Shown: positions 10,061-20,898 of the stretch, piece after piece | Position numbering within the stretch: the first letter of the stretch is position 1 | How the letters are laid out: each line of letters opens with the position of its first letter | Assembly (NCBI GenBank): GCA_947172415.1 | Contig: OX359191.1 | Coordinates: 4,030,001-4,094,000 of the forward strand | Source: Chondrosia reniformis | Lineage: Eukaryota; Porifera; Demospongiae; Chondrillida; Chondrillidae | Length of the DNA: 64,000 bases | Reading direction: 5' to 3' | Program-made: the position numbers and the translations under genes | The notes under the pieces: model-generated | Databases searched by the model: none | The model's input: the letters and a program-made list of their open reading frames with translations, nothing else | What the model was told of the DNA's origin: nothing

Positions 10061-12436
10061 GTACATACAACTAGTACATAGAATTAGTACATACAACCAG
10101 CTAATACAGCTAGTACATACAAGTAGTACATATATCTAGTACATACACACATATATAGTACATATAAATAGTACGTACAACTAGTATATATAACTAGTAC
10201 AAGCAACTAGTACATACACCCAGTACATACAAACATAACGAGTACATATAAGTAGTACATACAACTAGCACATATAAATAGTACACACAACTAGTACATA
10301 CAACAATAACACAAAACTGGTACATACAACTAGTACATATAACTAGTACATACAACTAGTACATACAACTAGTGTCTAGTATATACAATTAGTACCTCCC
10401 TAGTACCTAGCATAATTAGGACAAGACCCTACAACTAGTATATACTACTAGTACATACAACTAGTACATGCAACTAGTACATATAACTAGTACATACAAC
10501 TATTACATATGACTAGTACATATACATCTAACTACTACATAAATTTAGTATATACTACTAGTACAGAAAACTAGTTCACACAAAGAATCAAGTAGTTCAT
10601 AGAACTAGTTCATTCCTAGTACCTAGTATAACTTGTATTAGAACCTAATACTAGTTCAAACATCTAGTACATACAACTAGTACATACAATTAGGCAATAG
10701 TACATTCAACTAGAACATATAACAAGTACATACAACAATCACACACAACTTATACATTCAACTAGTACAAATAACTACTACATTCGACTAGTACATACAA
10801 ATGGTATTGAGTTCATACAACTAGTAAATAAGACTAGTGTATACAATTAGTACACACAAATAGTAAATACAGTTGGTAAATATAACTAGTACACACTACT
10901 AGTACATATAACTGGTACATATAACTAGTACTTATAAGCAGTACATAAAACTAGTTCATACAACTAGTACATGCAACAAGTATCTAGTACATACAAATAG
11001 AACCTACCTAGTACATAGTATAACTGGTACAAGAATCAACAACTGGTAAATACACATTGTACATACAACAAGTACTTACAAGTAGGACATACAACTGGAA
11101 ACTAGTAAATACTACTAGTTTTTAGAAGGAGTATATAATACTTTATAGAGAATACAACTTGAATATACATCTAGTATTTAGCTAATATTAACAATTGGTA
11201 TATACATACAACTATTACGTTCAACTGGTAATAGTATATACAACTAGTACATGCAATTAGTACATACAACTAGTATATACCAAATAGTACCCACAACTAG
11301 TAAATACAATTAGTACATTCAACTAGTCCATACAACTACGACAAACAGCTAGGACATATAACTAATACATACACCTACTACATATAACTAGTAAATACAC
11401 ATACCTTGTAATTATAAATAGTACATACAACTAGTACATACAACTAGAAAGTAGTATATACAACTAGCTCACAGAATGAGTACATAATACTAGAACATCC
11501 AACTTGAATATTCAACTAGTAAATAACTCCTACACAACACTAGGAAACACAACTAGGACATACAAATATTACATACACCTACCACATATAACTAGAACAT
11601 ACACTTTTACCTAATAATAATAAATAGGACATACAACGAGTACATACAACTAGTACATAAAACTAGTATCTCCAACAAGTAAATTTAACTAGTACTAGTC
11701 CATACAACTAGTACATACAACTAGTCCTTGCAACTAGTACATAGCTAGTCCACACAACTAGTACTTGCAACTTGTACATATAACTAGTACACACATCTAC
11801 AACATATAACTAATGCATAAAAATAATACTTGTACATATAAATAGTACATAAAGATAGTACATACAAGTAGTTCATACAACTACTAGTACATAGAACGAG
11901 TACATAAAACTAGGACCTATAACTAATACACACCTACTACATATAATTAGTACATAAATATTTAACTAGTATATATGATTAGTGCATCCATATAGTATAG
12001 TACATGCAACTAGAAACTAGTACATACAACTAATATACACACAAAACTAGCACATGTAATTAGTTCATACAACTATTATATACAAACAACTAGTTCATAC
12101 AACTAGTATTTACAATTAGGTCGTCCAACTAGTTCACACAACTGTTAACTAGTACATATAACCAGTACATGCAACTAGTACATACAACTAGAACATACAA
12201 CTAGTTCATATACCTAGTACATCCAACTAGTTCATACAACTAGTATTTACAATTAGTACGTACAACTAGTTCATAGAACTAGTAACTAGTACATATAACT
12301 AGTACATTCAACTAGTACATACAACTACGACAAACAACTAGGATATATAACCAGTACATATTCCAACTACATATAACTAGTAAATAAACATATACATTGT
12401 AATTATAAATAGTACATACAACTAGAGCATACCGCT
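10061..12436 (+). repeat. 13-bp satellite, + polarity (end of duplicon A)
   Basis: This array parallels 59,061-62,753 of duplicon C but without the LINE insertion. It contains variant modules near 10,385 and 10,615. The last ~400 bp (12,040-12,436) have no partner in the neighbouring inverted arm and form the spacer of the A/B palindrome. Confidence 0.9.
10850..10870 (+). other. Empty (pre-insertion) site of the CR1-like LINE
   Basis: The sequence ACACACAAAT followed directly by AGTAAATACAG is the uninterrupted form of the flanks of the LINE copies in duplicons B and C. The tetramer AAAT (10,858-10,861) is present once here and on both sides of each filled site, which suggests a 4-bp target duplication. 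The flanks match the filled copies for several hundred bp in each direction, so the correspondence is not chance similarity of satellite units. Confidence 0.85.
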
Positions 12437-12437
12437 A
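12040..12437. repeat. Spacer at the A/B palindrome centre
   Basis: Left of about 12,040 duplicon A is matched in inverted form by sequence starting at about 12,437. The ~400 bp between belong to the A/C-type satellite (matching about 62,470-62,753) and have no inverted partner. Unit polarity switches at the right edge of this spacer. Boundaries are read by eye and approximate. Confidence 0.7.
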
Positions 12438-13641
12438 GTGCATACAACTAGTATAGTTGTATGTACTAGTTTTTTGTTGCATGTACTACACTATATGGAT
12501 TCACTAATCATATGTACTAGTTAAATATTTATGTACTAATTATATGTAGTAGGTGTGTATTAGTTATTGGTCCTAGTTTTATGTACTCGTTCTATGTATT
12601 AGTAGTTGTATGAACTACTTGTATGTACTATCTTTATGTACTATTTATATGTACAAGTTATATTTTTATGTATTAGTTATATGTGGTAGATGTGTGTACT
12701 AGTTATATCTCCTAGTTGCAAGTACTAGTTGTGTGGACTAGCTATGTACTAGTTGCAAGGACTAGTTGTATGTACTAGTTGTATGGACTAGTACTAGTTA
12801 AATTTACTTGTTGGAGATACTAGTTTTATGTACTAGTTGTATGTACTCGTTGTATGTCCTATTTATTATTATTAGGTAAAAGTGTATGTTCTAGTTATAT
12901 GTGGTAGGTGTATGTAATATTTGTATGTCCTAGTTGTGTTTCCTAGTGTTGTGTAGGAGTTATTTACTAGTTGAATATTCAAGTTGGATGTTCTAGTATT
13001 ATGTACTCATTCTGTGAGCTAGTTGTATATACTACTTTCTAGTTGTATGTACTAGTTGTATATACTATTTATAATTACAAGGTATGTGTATTTACTAGTT
13101 ATATGTAGTAGGTGTATGTATTAGTTATATGTCCTAGCTGTTTGTCGTAGTTGTATGGACTAGTTGAATGTACTAATTGTATTTACTAGTTGTGGGTACT
13201 ATTTGGTATGTACTAGTTGTATGTACTAGTTGCATGTACTAGTTGTATATACTATTACCAGTTGAACGTAATAGTTGTATGTATATACCAATTGTTAATA
13301 TTAGCTAAATACTAGATGTATATTCAAGTTGTATTCTCTATAAAGTATTATATACTCCTTCTAAAAACTAGTAGTATTTACTAGTTTCCAGTTGTATGTC
13401 CTACTTGTAAGTACTTGTTGTATGTACAATGTGTATTTACCAGTTGTTGATTCTTGTACCAGTTATACTATGTACTAGGTAGGTTCTATTTGTATGTACT
13501 AGATACTTGTTGCATGTACTAGTTGTATGAACTAGTTTTATGAACTAGTTTTATGTACTGTTTATAAGTACTAGGTATATGTACCAGTTATATGTACTAG
13601 TAGTAGGTACTAGTTATATTTACCAGCTGTATTTACTATTT
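12437..13641 (-). repeat. 13-bp satellite, - polarity
   Basis: Inverted units (TGTATGTACTAGT) run up to the 3' end of the LINE fragment. The block is the inverse of 61,256-62,470 and of about 10,862-12,040. No gene was seen. Confidence 0.9.
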
Positions 13642-14352
13642 CAGGATATCAGGAAATCTTATTTAAACTGGGGAGGCCAATAGCCTGAGGCTACTACAAA
13701 GGCACCCAGTACAAAACCATATGTACAATAAATAAATAATAAATAAATAAATAAAATAGAATTGTCAATTCGGTTGTGTTAATATTGTTACATAATACAA
13801 ATTGTCCCTCATGCATTAGAATAAAAACGTTTACATAGTGCCGTAAAATTGTTGAGGTCGAGGTTAGGTGTTGCACGAATGGCTGTAGGTATACTGCGCC
13901 AGAGGGAAGCACCGGCAAAATTGAATGCCCTCTGTCCGAATGACGACCTGACCAAGGGAAGATTAAGTTGGGAAGTGGAAGAGGAGCGAGTGTTATGGTG
14001 GCAAGAAACATAAGAGGAGAGCCGAGACAGATAAGGTGGAGCCTGGGAGGATAGGCTGCAAAACATACACTGAGCCATGTGAAGTTTTCTTCTCAAGGTG
14101 AGAGTCGTTAATCCAAGTTCTTGAAGAGCAGCAGTGGAAGAAGAGTCACGACACCTATGAAGCACAATCTTGCAACCAAAGTTCAGCAGCAATTCCAAGC
14201 GGCGAGATTCATCTTGAGTACAGCCAGACCAGACGACATCACAATAGTCAAAGTGGGGAAGGATGTGTGATTTAAGATAAGTGAGGAGGAGAGAGTGAGG
14301 AAGAAACCAAGAGAGCCTACGAAGAAGGTTGAGACGACAGCTTACGTTAAGA
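13642..14352 (-). mobile_element. CR1/L2-like LINE fragment, copy in duplicon B (internally deleted)
   Basis: This is the minus-strand counterpart of 59,706-61,251. Its 3' end with the TATTTATT-rich tail and terminal stretch is retained, and it sits at the same target (ATTT at 13,638-13,641 and 14,353-14,356). Only about 711 bp remain against 1,546 bp in the other copy. The 5' boundary is the same, but after a few bases the sequence jumps to the part downstream of the catalytic RT motifs. So the reverse transcriptase core was lost by an internal deletion of about 835 bp, not by a separate truncated insertion. Confidence 0.88.
13809..14352 (-). pseudogene. C-terminal remnant of CR1-like reverse transcriptase ORF
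   Basis: The minus strand encodes the C-terminal part of the LINE protein: the thumb-side segment near LRRLSWF, then NFGCKIVLHR, and the end NFAGASLWRSIPTAIR, stopping at 13,809. This ending resembles the usual C-terminus of CR1/L2 proteins (a GxxLWNSLP-like motif followed by a short helix). The catalytic RT motifs are missing. The position that is a TAG stop in the other copy is a tyrosine codon here, so this remnant preserves the older state of that codon. Not functional alone. Confidence 0.8.
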
Positions 14353-15183
14353 ATTTGTGTGTACTAATTGTATGCACTAGTTGTATTTACTAGTTGTATG
14401 TACTCAATACCATTTGTATGTACTAGTCGAATGTAGTAGTTATTTGTACTAGTTGAATGTACTATGGCCTAATTGTATGTACCAGCTGTATGTACTAGAT
14501 ATTCGAACTAGTATTAGGTTCTAATACAAGTTATACTAGGTACTAGGAATGAACTAGTTCTATGAACTACTTGATTCTTTGTGTGAACTAGTTTTCTGTA
14601 CTAGTTGTATATACTAAATTTATGTAGTAGTTAGATGTATATGTACTAGTCATATGTAATAGTTGTATGTACTAGTTATATGTACTAGTTGCATGTACTA
14701 GTTGTATGTACTAGTAGTATATACTAGTTGTAGGGTCTAGTCCTAATTATGCTAGGTACTAGGGAGGTACTAGTTGTATATACTAGACACTAGTTGTATG
14801 TACTAGTTGTATGTGTACTAGTTATATGTACTAGTTGTATGTACCAGTTTTGTGTTATTGTTGTATGTACTAGTTGTGTGTACTATTTATATGTACTAGT
14901 TATATGTACTAGTTGTATGTACCAGTTTTGTGTTATTGTTGTATGTACTAGTTGTGTGTACTATTTATATGTGCTAGTTGTATGTACTACTTATATGTAC
15001 TCGTTACGTTTGTATGTACTGGGTGTATTTACAAGTTGCTTGTACTAGTTATATATACTAGTTGTACGTACTATTTATATGTACTATATATGTGTGTATG
15101 TACTAGATATATGTACTACTTGTATGTACTAGCTGTATTAGCTGGTTGTATGTACTAATTCTATGTACTAGTTGTATGTACTA
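14353..15183 (-). repeat. 13-bp satellite, - polarity
   Basis: Inverted satellite between LINE and MITE, matching inverted 59,061-59,705 and 10,061-10,857. It includes a near-exact 78-bp (6 x 13) tandem duplication starting at 14,818 and variant modules near 14,530 and 14,745. Open frames here are cysteine- and tyrosine-rich satellite translations, not genes. Confidence 0.88.
14818..14973 (-). repeat. 78-bp tandem duplication (two units of 6 x 13 bp)
   Basis: The units 14,818-14,895 and 14,896-14,973 are nearly identical over six satellite monomers, including the variant CCAGTTTTGTGTTATTG. Surrounding monomers differ much more, so this is a recent local expansion. Confidence 0.82.
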
Positions 15184-15691
15184 CAGGGCAGTCCACCTAA
15201 TTCGAATCTCTAGGGAATTTGAAATAACAGGAATTTTGAATTATCAGGTTTATGCACAAAATAGCAAAGTGATGTCTAAACACCAAATATAGATTTGAAA
15301 TATAATGAAAAAGAGAAGATTATGCAGCTAAGTAGTAGTAGCAATGTCCTTTTTTTCCTTCAAGATGGAGCGTTGTCCACGAGATGGATAATCTCTAGTT
15401 TTTGTTCCAGAATAAGTGATTGGTACAGTGAACGTTGCATACCTAGAGAATAACACTGTACTGAGAATGATTAATGACGATTTAGCTCAAATTCTTAACC
15501 GTTAAAAGTGTGATTACCTCCTTAATAACTATGAGCTTGCTTATTTGTGTTGAAATACTTCCGTATTCTCTACGTAGCAAACAAATCTTCCCAAAGAAAT
15601 TGATATACTGGGACTATACAGGGAACCGGAGTTCTATTCGAAATAGGTGAAATTTCGTCAAAAACGGATTCGAATTAAGTGGACTGCACTG
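15184..15691 (-). mobile_element. pogo/Tc1-mariner-like MITE, copy 2
   Basis: This is the inverted copy of the 508-bp MITE, with TA on both sides (15,182-15,183 and 15,692-15,693). It shares flank and internal variants with the copy at 58,551 against the copy at 9,552 (for example the AAGAATT-type tract and the TTCTTTGTA flank), which supports a closer B/C relationship. No coding capacity. Confidence 0.88.
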
Positions 15692-15693
15692 TA

Positions 15694-17246
15694 GTTCTTT
15701 GTAATAGATACCAACCAGTTGTATGTAGAAGATGTATGCACTAGTTCTTTGTACTAGCTATATACTAGTTGTATGTACTAGTTGTATGTATATACCAGAT
15801 TTGTGTACTAGTTAAATGTACTAATTTTATATATATACTAGTTGTGTGTACTAGTTTCTAGTTGTATTTACTAGTTTTATATACTAGTTTTATGTACTCT
15901 GTGGATGCACTATTTCTTTGAAAAAGTTATATTTTTATGTATTAGTTTTATGTAGTAGGTGTGTGTACTAGTTATATGTACTATTGAAAGTTCTAGTTGT
16001 ATGTATATACTACTTGTATGAACGAGAACTAGCTATATTTACTAGTTTTAGGTACTAGTTGTATGTATTAGTTCTATGCAGTAGTTGCATGTGCTAATTG
16101 TATACACATGTTTCGTGTACTAGTTGTATGTATATGCTAGTTGTATGTACCAACTATGTACTAGTTGTATGTTCTAGTTGTATCTACTAGATACTAGTTG
16201 TACGTACTAGTTGTAGGTACTAGTTATATTTACTATTTGTATGTACTATTTGTTTGTGTGTACTAGTTATATGTACTAGTTGTATGCGCTAGCTGTATGT
16301 ACTAGTTGTATGTATACTATTTACATTTACTAGGTATAGGTGTATGTACTAGTTATATGTAGTAGGTTTATGTACTAGTTATATGTCCTAGTTGTATGTA
16401 CTAGTTGAATGCACTAGTTGTATGTACTAGTTGTATGTACTAGTCACATGTACTAATTATATTTACTAGTTACTAATTTTATAAACTAGTTGTACCCACG
16501 AATTTACATGTACTGGTTATATGTACTAGTTAATAGTTGTGTGAACTAGTTGTATGACCTAATTGTAAATATTAGTTGTAAATACTAGTTGTGTGAACTT
16601 GTTGTTTGTATATAATAGTTGTATGTACTAGTTTCTAGTTGCATGTACTAGTTTTATGTACTAGTTATATACACTATATGGATGCACTATTCATATGTTC
16701 TAGTTATATATTTATGTACTAATTATATGTAGTAGGTATTTACTAGTTATAGGTCCTAGTTTTATGTACTCGTTCTATGTACTAGTAGTTGTATGAACTA
16801 CTTGTATGTACTATGTTTATGTACTATTTATATGTATTAGTTATATTTTTATGTATTAGTTATTTGTTGTAGATGTGTGTACTAGTTATATGTACTAATT
16901 GCAAATACTAGTTGTATGTACTAGTTGTATGTATATACTAGTTGTATGTACAAGTGAAGGTTCTTGTACTAGTTATACTAGGGGCTAAGAAGGTGCTAGT
17001 TCTATGTAGTAGATACTAGTCGCATGTACTAGTTATATGTACTAGTTATATGTACTAGTTACTAGTTGTATGAACTAGTTGTACCTATTAATTTTATGTA
17101 CTAGTTGTATGTACTAGTTGAATGTATATACCAGTTGTATGTATATACCAATTGTATGTACTAGTGTCTAGTTGTATTTACTATTTTTCTGTACTAGTTG
17201 TGTGGACTATGTGGATGCACGAGTTGTTTGAACTAGTTACATTTTT
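15694..17246 (-). repeat. 13-bp satellite, - polarity, with empty site of the intact retrotransposon
   Basis: Inverse of 53,469-53,701 plus 57,141-58,550 without the 3.4-kb element. Around 17,005-17,025 the sequence passes directly from the inverse of the right flank (TCTATGTAGTAGATACTAGT) into the inverse of the left flank (CGCATGTACTAGTTATATG). It is also two 13-bp units shorter than C with the element removed. No gene was seen. Confidence 0.85.
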
Positions 17247-19381
17247 GGGGCGCCCGAGGCTCCCCTATATTATTGTCAAAAATTATGTTAACGTATGGTT
17301 TCCTGTTCGTAGTCTTGTATACATATATATATATATATACAGTACAATTTACAATATACTAAGATAATCTAATATAAATAAATAAATAATATAATATAAT
17401 ATAAATAATTCGTATGACTCCAGGAAAAGACCTAGCAACAGAATGGGCATAGTATCATAAAGTTTAGGGTATAAAAGGATTGATTAAGGGATTTTTTATT
17501 TAAGTCTCGGTTTGGTAGAAAACGGAGGACAAAGTCTGTATATAAAATGCCATAGGACTATAGAAAACCTATGTGAAATTTATATTGAAACCAAGTGTTA
17601 TATTAATAAAAATTATCAATTGATCAGATCACTGTGAAACCGATATATATCATGGCACCTGTGTATGACAAACGTCTGGCGAAGTTTTGCTTAATTAAAA
17701 TTGCAACACCATCAAGATATAATGAAGAATGCAAGTTTACGATTGTGGAATCTGGTGATGTATTATGATGTTTCCCTAGTGCGTCACCAACACCTCGTTT
17801 GTTGCTCGGTACATATTTAATGGATTATCATGTGACGTTGGGAAAACGTCACGGCTCGTTGCAAAAGAAGATCATCCTTTCGAGAACGGCTATGACAAGT
17901 CGACGCTCTACTACGAGAAGGAGCTACAGAATAAACGAGTTGTAGCGAAGGTTAGATAAAGCGTATTTGTGTACGTTTCCGTTAAGTTTGAGGTAGAATT
18001 GTCCCTATATTGATGCAAAAGAAATTGGTTTAGTCGACCTTAATAAAACTTTGGTAATTGAAGCTCTGTCTTCTCTTCTTACGCTTTTTGTTCATATTTT
18101 ACTTGTCCATGTGTAGCCATTCCATACCTATGCCATTTTGTAACTTGTACACAAGGGACATCATATATGTATATAAAGGCCTTGGCCTTTTATGTCCCTT
18201 GTGTACAAGTTACAAAATGGTCTCTAACCCTGGTGATTATGCCAATGCATGCAACCAACCATCGGTGTTCTTAGCTCCCTCACAAGGCAAATCAAATCTG
18301 TGTGGCTATTAGCTGAGACCCCTTTAATACTGGAGCCTTTGTTGATATATGGCATGCAGATGCATCATCTTCAGTCTATACTAAGGTGTGAAAAGGTAAT
18401 TGGTAGGCCATGTGTTCTACCTAGCAATTGGGTGATCTGTATCAACTACTACTCTCTATGCAGTAGTTGAGGATTTCAAAACCTGCAACAGTACTAGTGT
18501 GACTAAAGTCTTGTGGTGTTTAAAATACTGATTATCCTAGGGGTCACTTGGATCTCTTTAAATTTGTAACTTGCACTGCATGTGTAGCTAGTACTTGATT
18601 GTAATTTTAATATTGTATAGTCACTTGGCCCTCTTAAATTTGTAACTTGTACTGTGTAGTATTTGATAGTAATTTTAATATTGCCAGTAACTTTCACTGT
18701 GTAGTGTACTTGAGTGTAATTAGCCTCACTGTACTTAAGACATTCACTATGAGCAATTTTGTTATGAGATTCTACTGTACACATGGAAAACACACACACA
18801 TGGATAAGAATAAGGCCTTGTTGAACATCAGTAAAATAAATTTACTAGTTCTGGACGTTTCAACCCGGAAGTCTTCATCAGTAATACAGGAAAGGGAATA
18901 TCAAGTAGTAAATTAGTAAATTCGTGTTCCTGAAGCTCAACAAGGCTTTATTCTCATAATGATCGCAACAAACACTCCTAATTCCTACACATGGACAAGT
19001 AAAAATATGAACAAAAAGCGTAAGAAGAGAAGACAGAGCTTCAATTACCAAAGTTTTATTATATATATATATATATATCTGTCAAAAAATGGCGGACGTT
19101 CGGCTAGCTTCCGTTTTCTAGCTTAAAATTAGCTTTCTCTTCCTTAGCGTAGAACATTGAACAAACGAAATGGACTTAAAAACCACCCTTACTAATGCTA
19201 TGTAAAGTGAAGCTTGCGAAAAACGTTTTCTACGAGATATGGCCTTGAAAAATTGACGACCAACAAGAGTCGATCGGAAACCAGTTAACCGGCTATCTAT
19301 GGGAACATGCCAAGTAGTTTGAGTTTACTTAGGGGCGCCTGGCGCTCCACGAGTTTTTCAACTCAAAATACTTGTTTAATA
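17247..19381 (-). mobile_element. Composite non-coding element, copy 2
   Basis: Inverted copy of the block at 4,581-6,736, with the same nested structure: GC-rich ends (GGGGCGCC at 17,247 and again near 19,332), (TA)n tracts, the 76-bp inverted repeat pair (near 18,045-18,117 and 18,989-19,062), the hairpin near 18,130-18,220 and the small fold-back unit near 18,810-18,960. It is nearly identical to copies 1 and 3, apart from scattered substitutions and microsatellite length changes. No gene was recognised. Confidence 0.78.
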
Positions 19382-20624
19382 TATTAGTTATATGTAGTAG
19401 GTGCGTGTACTAGTTATATGTACTAGTTGAAAGTACTAGTTGAAAGTACTAGTTGTATATACGTACTAGTTGTATGTACGTACTAGTTGTATGTACTAGA
19501 ACTAGCTATATTTACTAGTTTTAGGTACTAGTTGGGGGTATTAGTTGTATGTAGTAGTTGCATGTAGTAATTGTATGTACAGGTTCTGTGTACTAATTGT
19601 ATGTATATACTAGTTGCATGTACTAGTTGTACGTACTAGTTGTATCTACTAGTTGTATTTACTATTTGTATGTTCTATTTATATGTCTTTGCACTAGTTA
19701 TATGTACTAGTTGTAGCCCTAGCTGTATGTACTAGTTGTATGTACTATTTACATTTACTAGGTATACTTGTGTGTACTAGTTATATGTTCTTGTTGCATG
19801 TACTAGTTGCATGCACTAGTTGTATGTACTAGTTGTATGTACTAGTCACATGTACTAATTATATTTACTAGTTACTAATTCTATGAACTAGTTTTAACTA
19901 AGAATTTTATGTACTATTTGTATGTACTAGTTGTCTGTACTAGTTGTATGTATATACCAGTTGTATGTACTAGTTAAATCTACTAGTTTTATACGTATAC
20001 TAGTTGTATGTATTATGTGCATGTACTATTCACATATACTAGTTATATGTTTATGCATTAGTTATATGTGATAGGTGTGTGTACTTGTTATATGTAGTAG
20101 GTGTGTGTACTTGTTATATGTAGTAGGTGTGTGTACTTGTTATATGTACTAGTTGAAAGTACTAGTTGTACCTGCTAACTGTATGTACACGTTCTGTGTA
20201 CTAGTTGCATGTTTATACTAGTTATATGTTTATTTTAGTTGTAGGTACTAGCTTTGTACTAGTTGTATGTACTAGTTGTATGTACTAGTTTTTTGAATTA
20301 GTTGTAGGTTCTGGTACAAGTTATACTAGGAACTAGGAAGGAAGTCGTTCTCTATACTACTTGTGTTGTTTGTTTGAACTAGTTTTATGTACTAATTGTA
20401 TGTACTAGTTGTATGGACTAGTTGTATGTACTTGTTGGATGTACTAATACTAGTTATATTCACTAGTTGTAGGTGCTAGTTGTATGTACAAGTTGTGTGT
20501 GGTAGTTGTATGTACTAATTTTATGTACTAGTTAGATGTACTAGTTGTATGTACTAGTTGTGTGTACTAGATATGAACTAGTTGTATGTACAAGATACGG
20601 GCACAAGTTTTTTGTAGTAGCTAT
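19382..20624 (-). repeat. 13-bp satellite, - polarity
   Basis: Inverse of 50,688-51,330 and of 4,360-4,580 near its left edge. A 26-bp (2 x 13) motif TATATGTAGTAGGTGTGTGT is repeated three times in tandem near 20,063-20,145; a similar expansion occurs near 43,790-43,850. No gene was seen. Confidence 0.88.
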
Positions 20625-20898
20625 CAGAGAGTACGGTAGTACTCTCTAAGTAGGGAAGTAGGGACTATGCACATCACTTCTATGTTTGGGCGCATCGATC
20701 CCTACTTCTAGTATATCCATGATGCGCCCAAACATAGAAGTGATGTGCATAGTTAAGTTTCAGTATGCCACTTCTGCAATGTTAGCCTTACCATATGATC
20801 ACTTTCTTGTTTCGTTATTTTTTTAGATATGATAGATACGGTTGCAGGGACTGCCATCCCTACTTCTCATTTCATTTTTTAAATGTTTTATTTACTTG
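20625..20898 (+). mobile_element. Fold-back element with perfect 32-bp hairpin, copy 1
   Basis: About 275 bp of non-satellite DNA. A perfect 32-bp inverted repeat (20,665-20,696 and 20,721-20,752) forms a hairpin with a 24-base loop. GAAGTAGGGA (20,655-20,664) has its inverse TCCCTACTTC both in the loop (20,699-20,708) and near the far end (20,857-20,866), so two alternative folds are possible. A further palindrome (AGAGAGTAC/GTACTCTCT) marks the left edge. The inverted copy is at 50,404-50,687; duplicon A lacks it. The class is unknown: MITE-like fold-back or SINE-like are both possible, and no target duplication was resolved. Confidence 0.75.

Noticed and set aside
14794-15158. Cysteine- and tyrosine-rich frames in - polarity satellite (also near 25,341, 31,057, 35,978 and 39,606)
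   Set aside because: They are translations of mutated 13-bp units in which the regular TAG has been lost. Partner frames in the other arm follow from duplication.
17122-17367. 81-codon frame across the right satellite/composite boundary
   Set aside because: It begins in satellite and ends in a TA microsatellite. The matching frame at 6,595-6,783 differs in length, as expected of chance frames.
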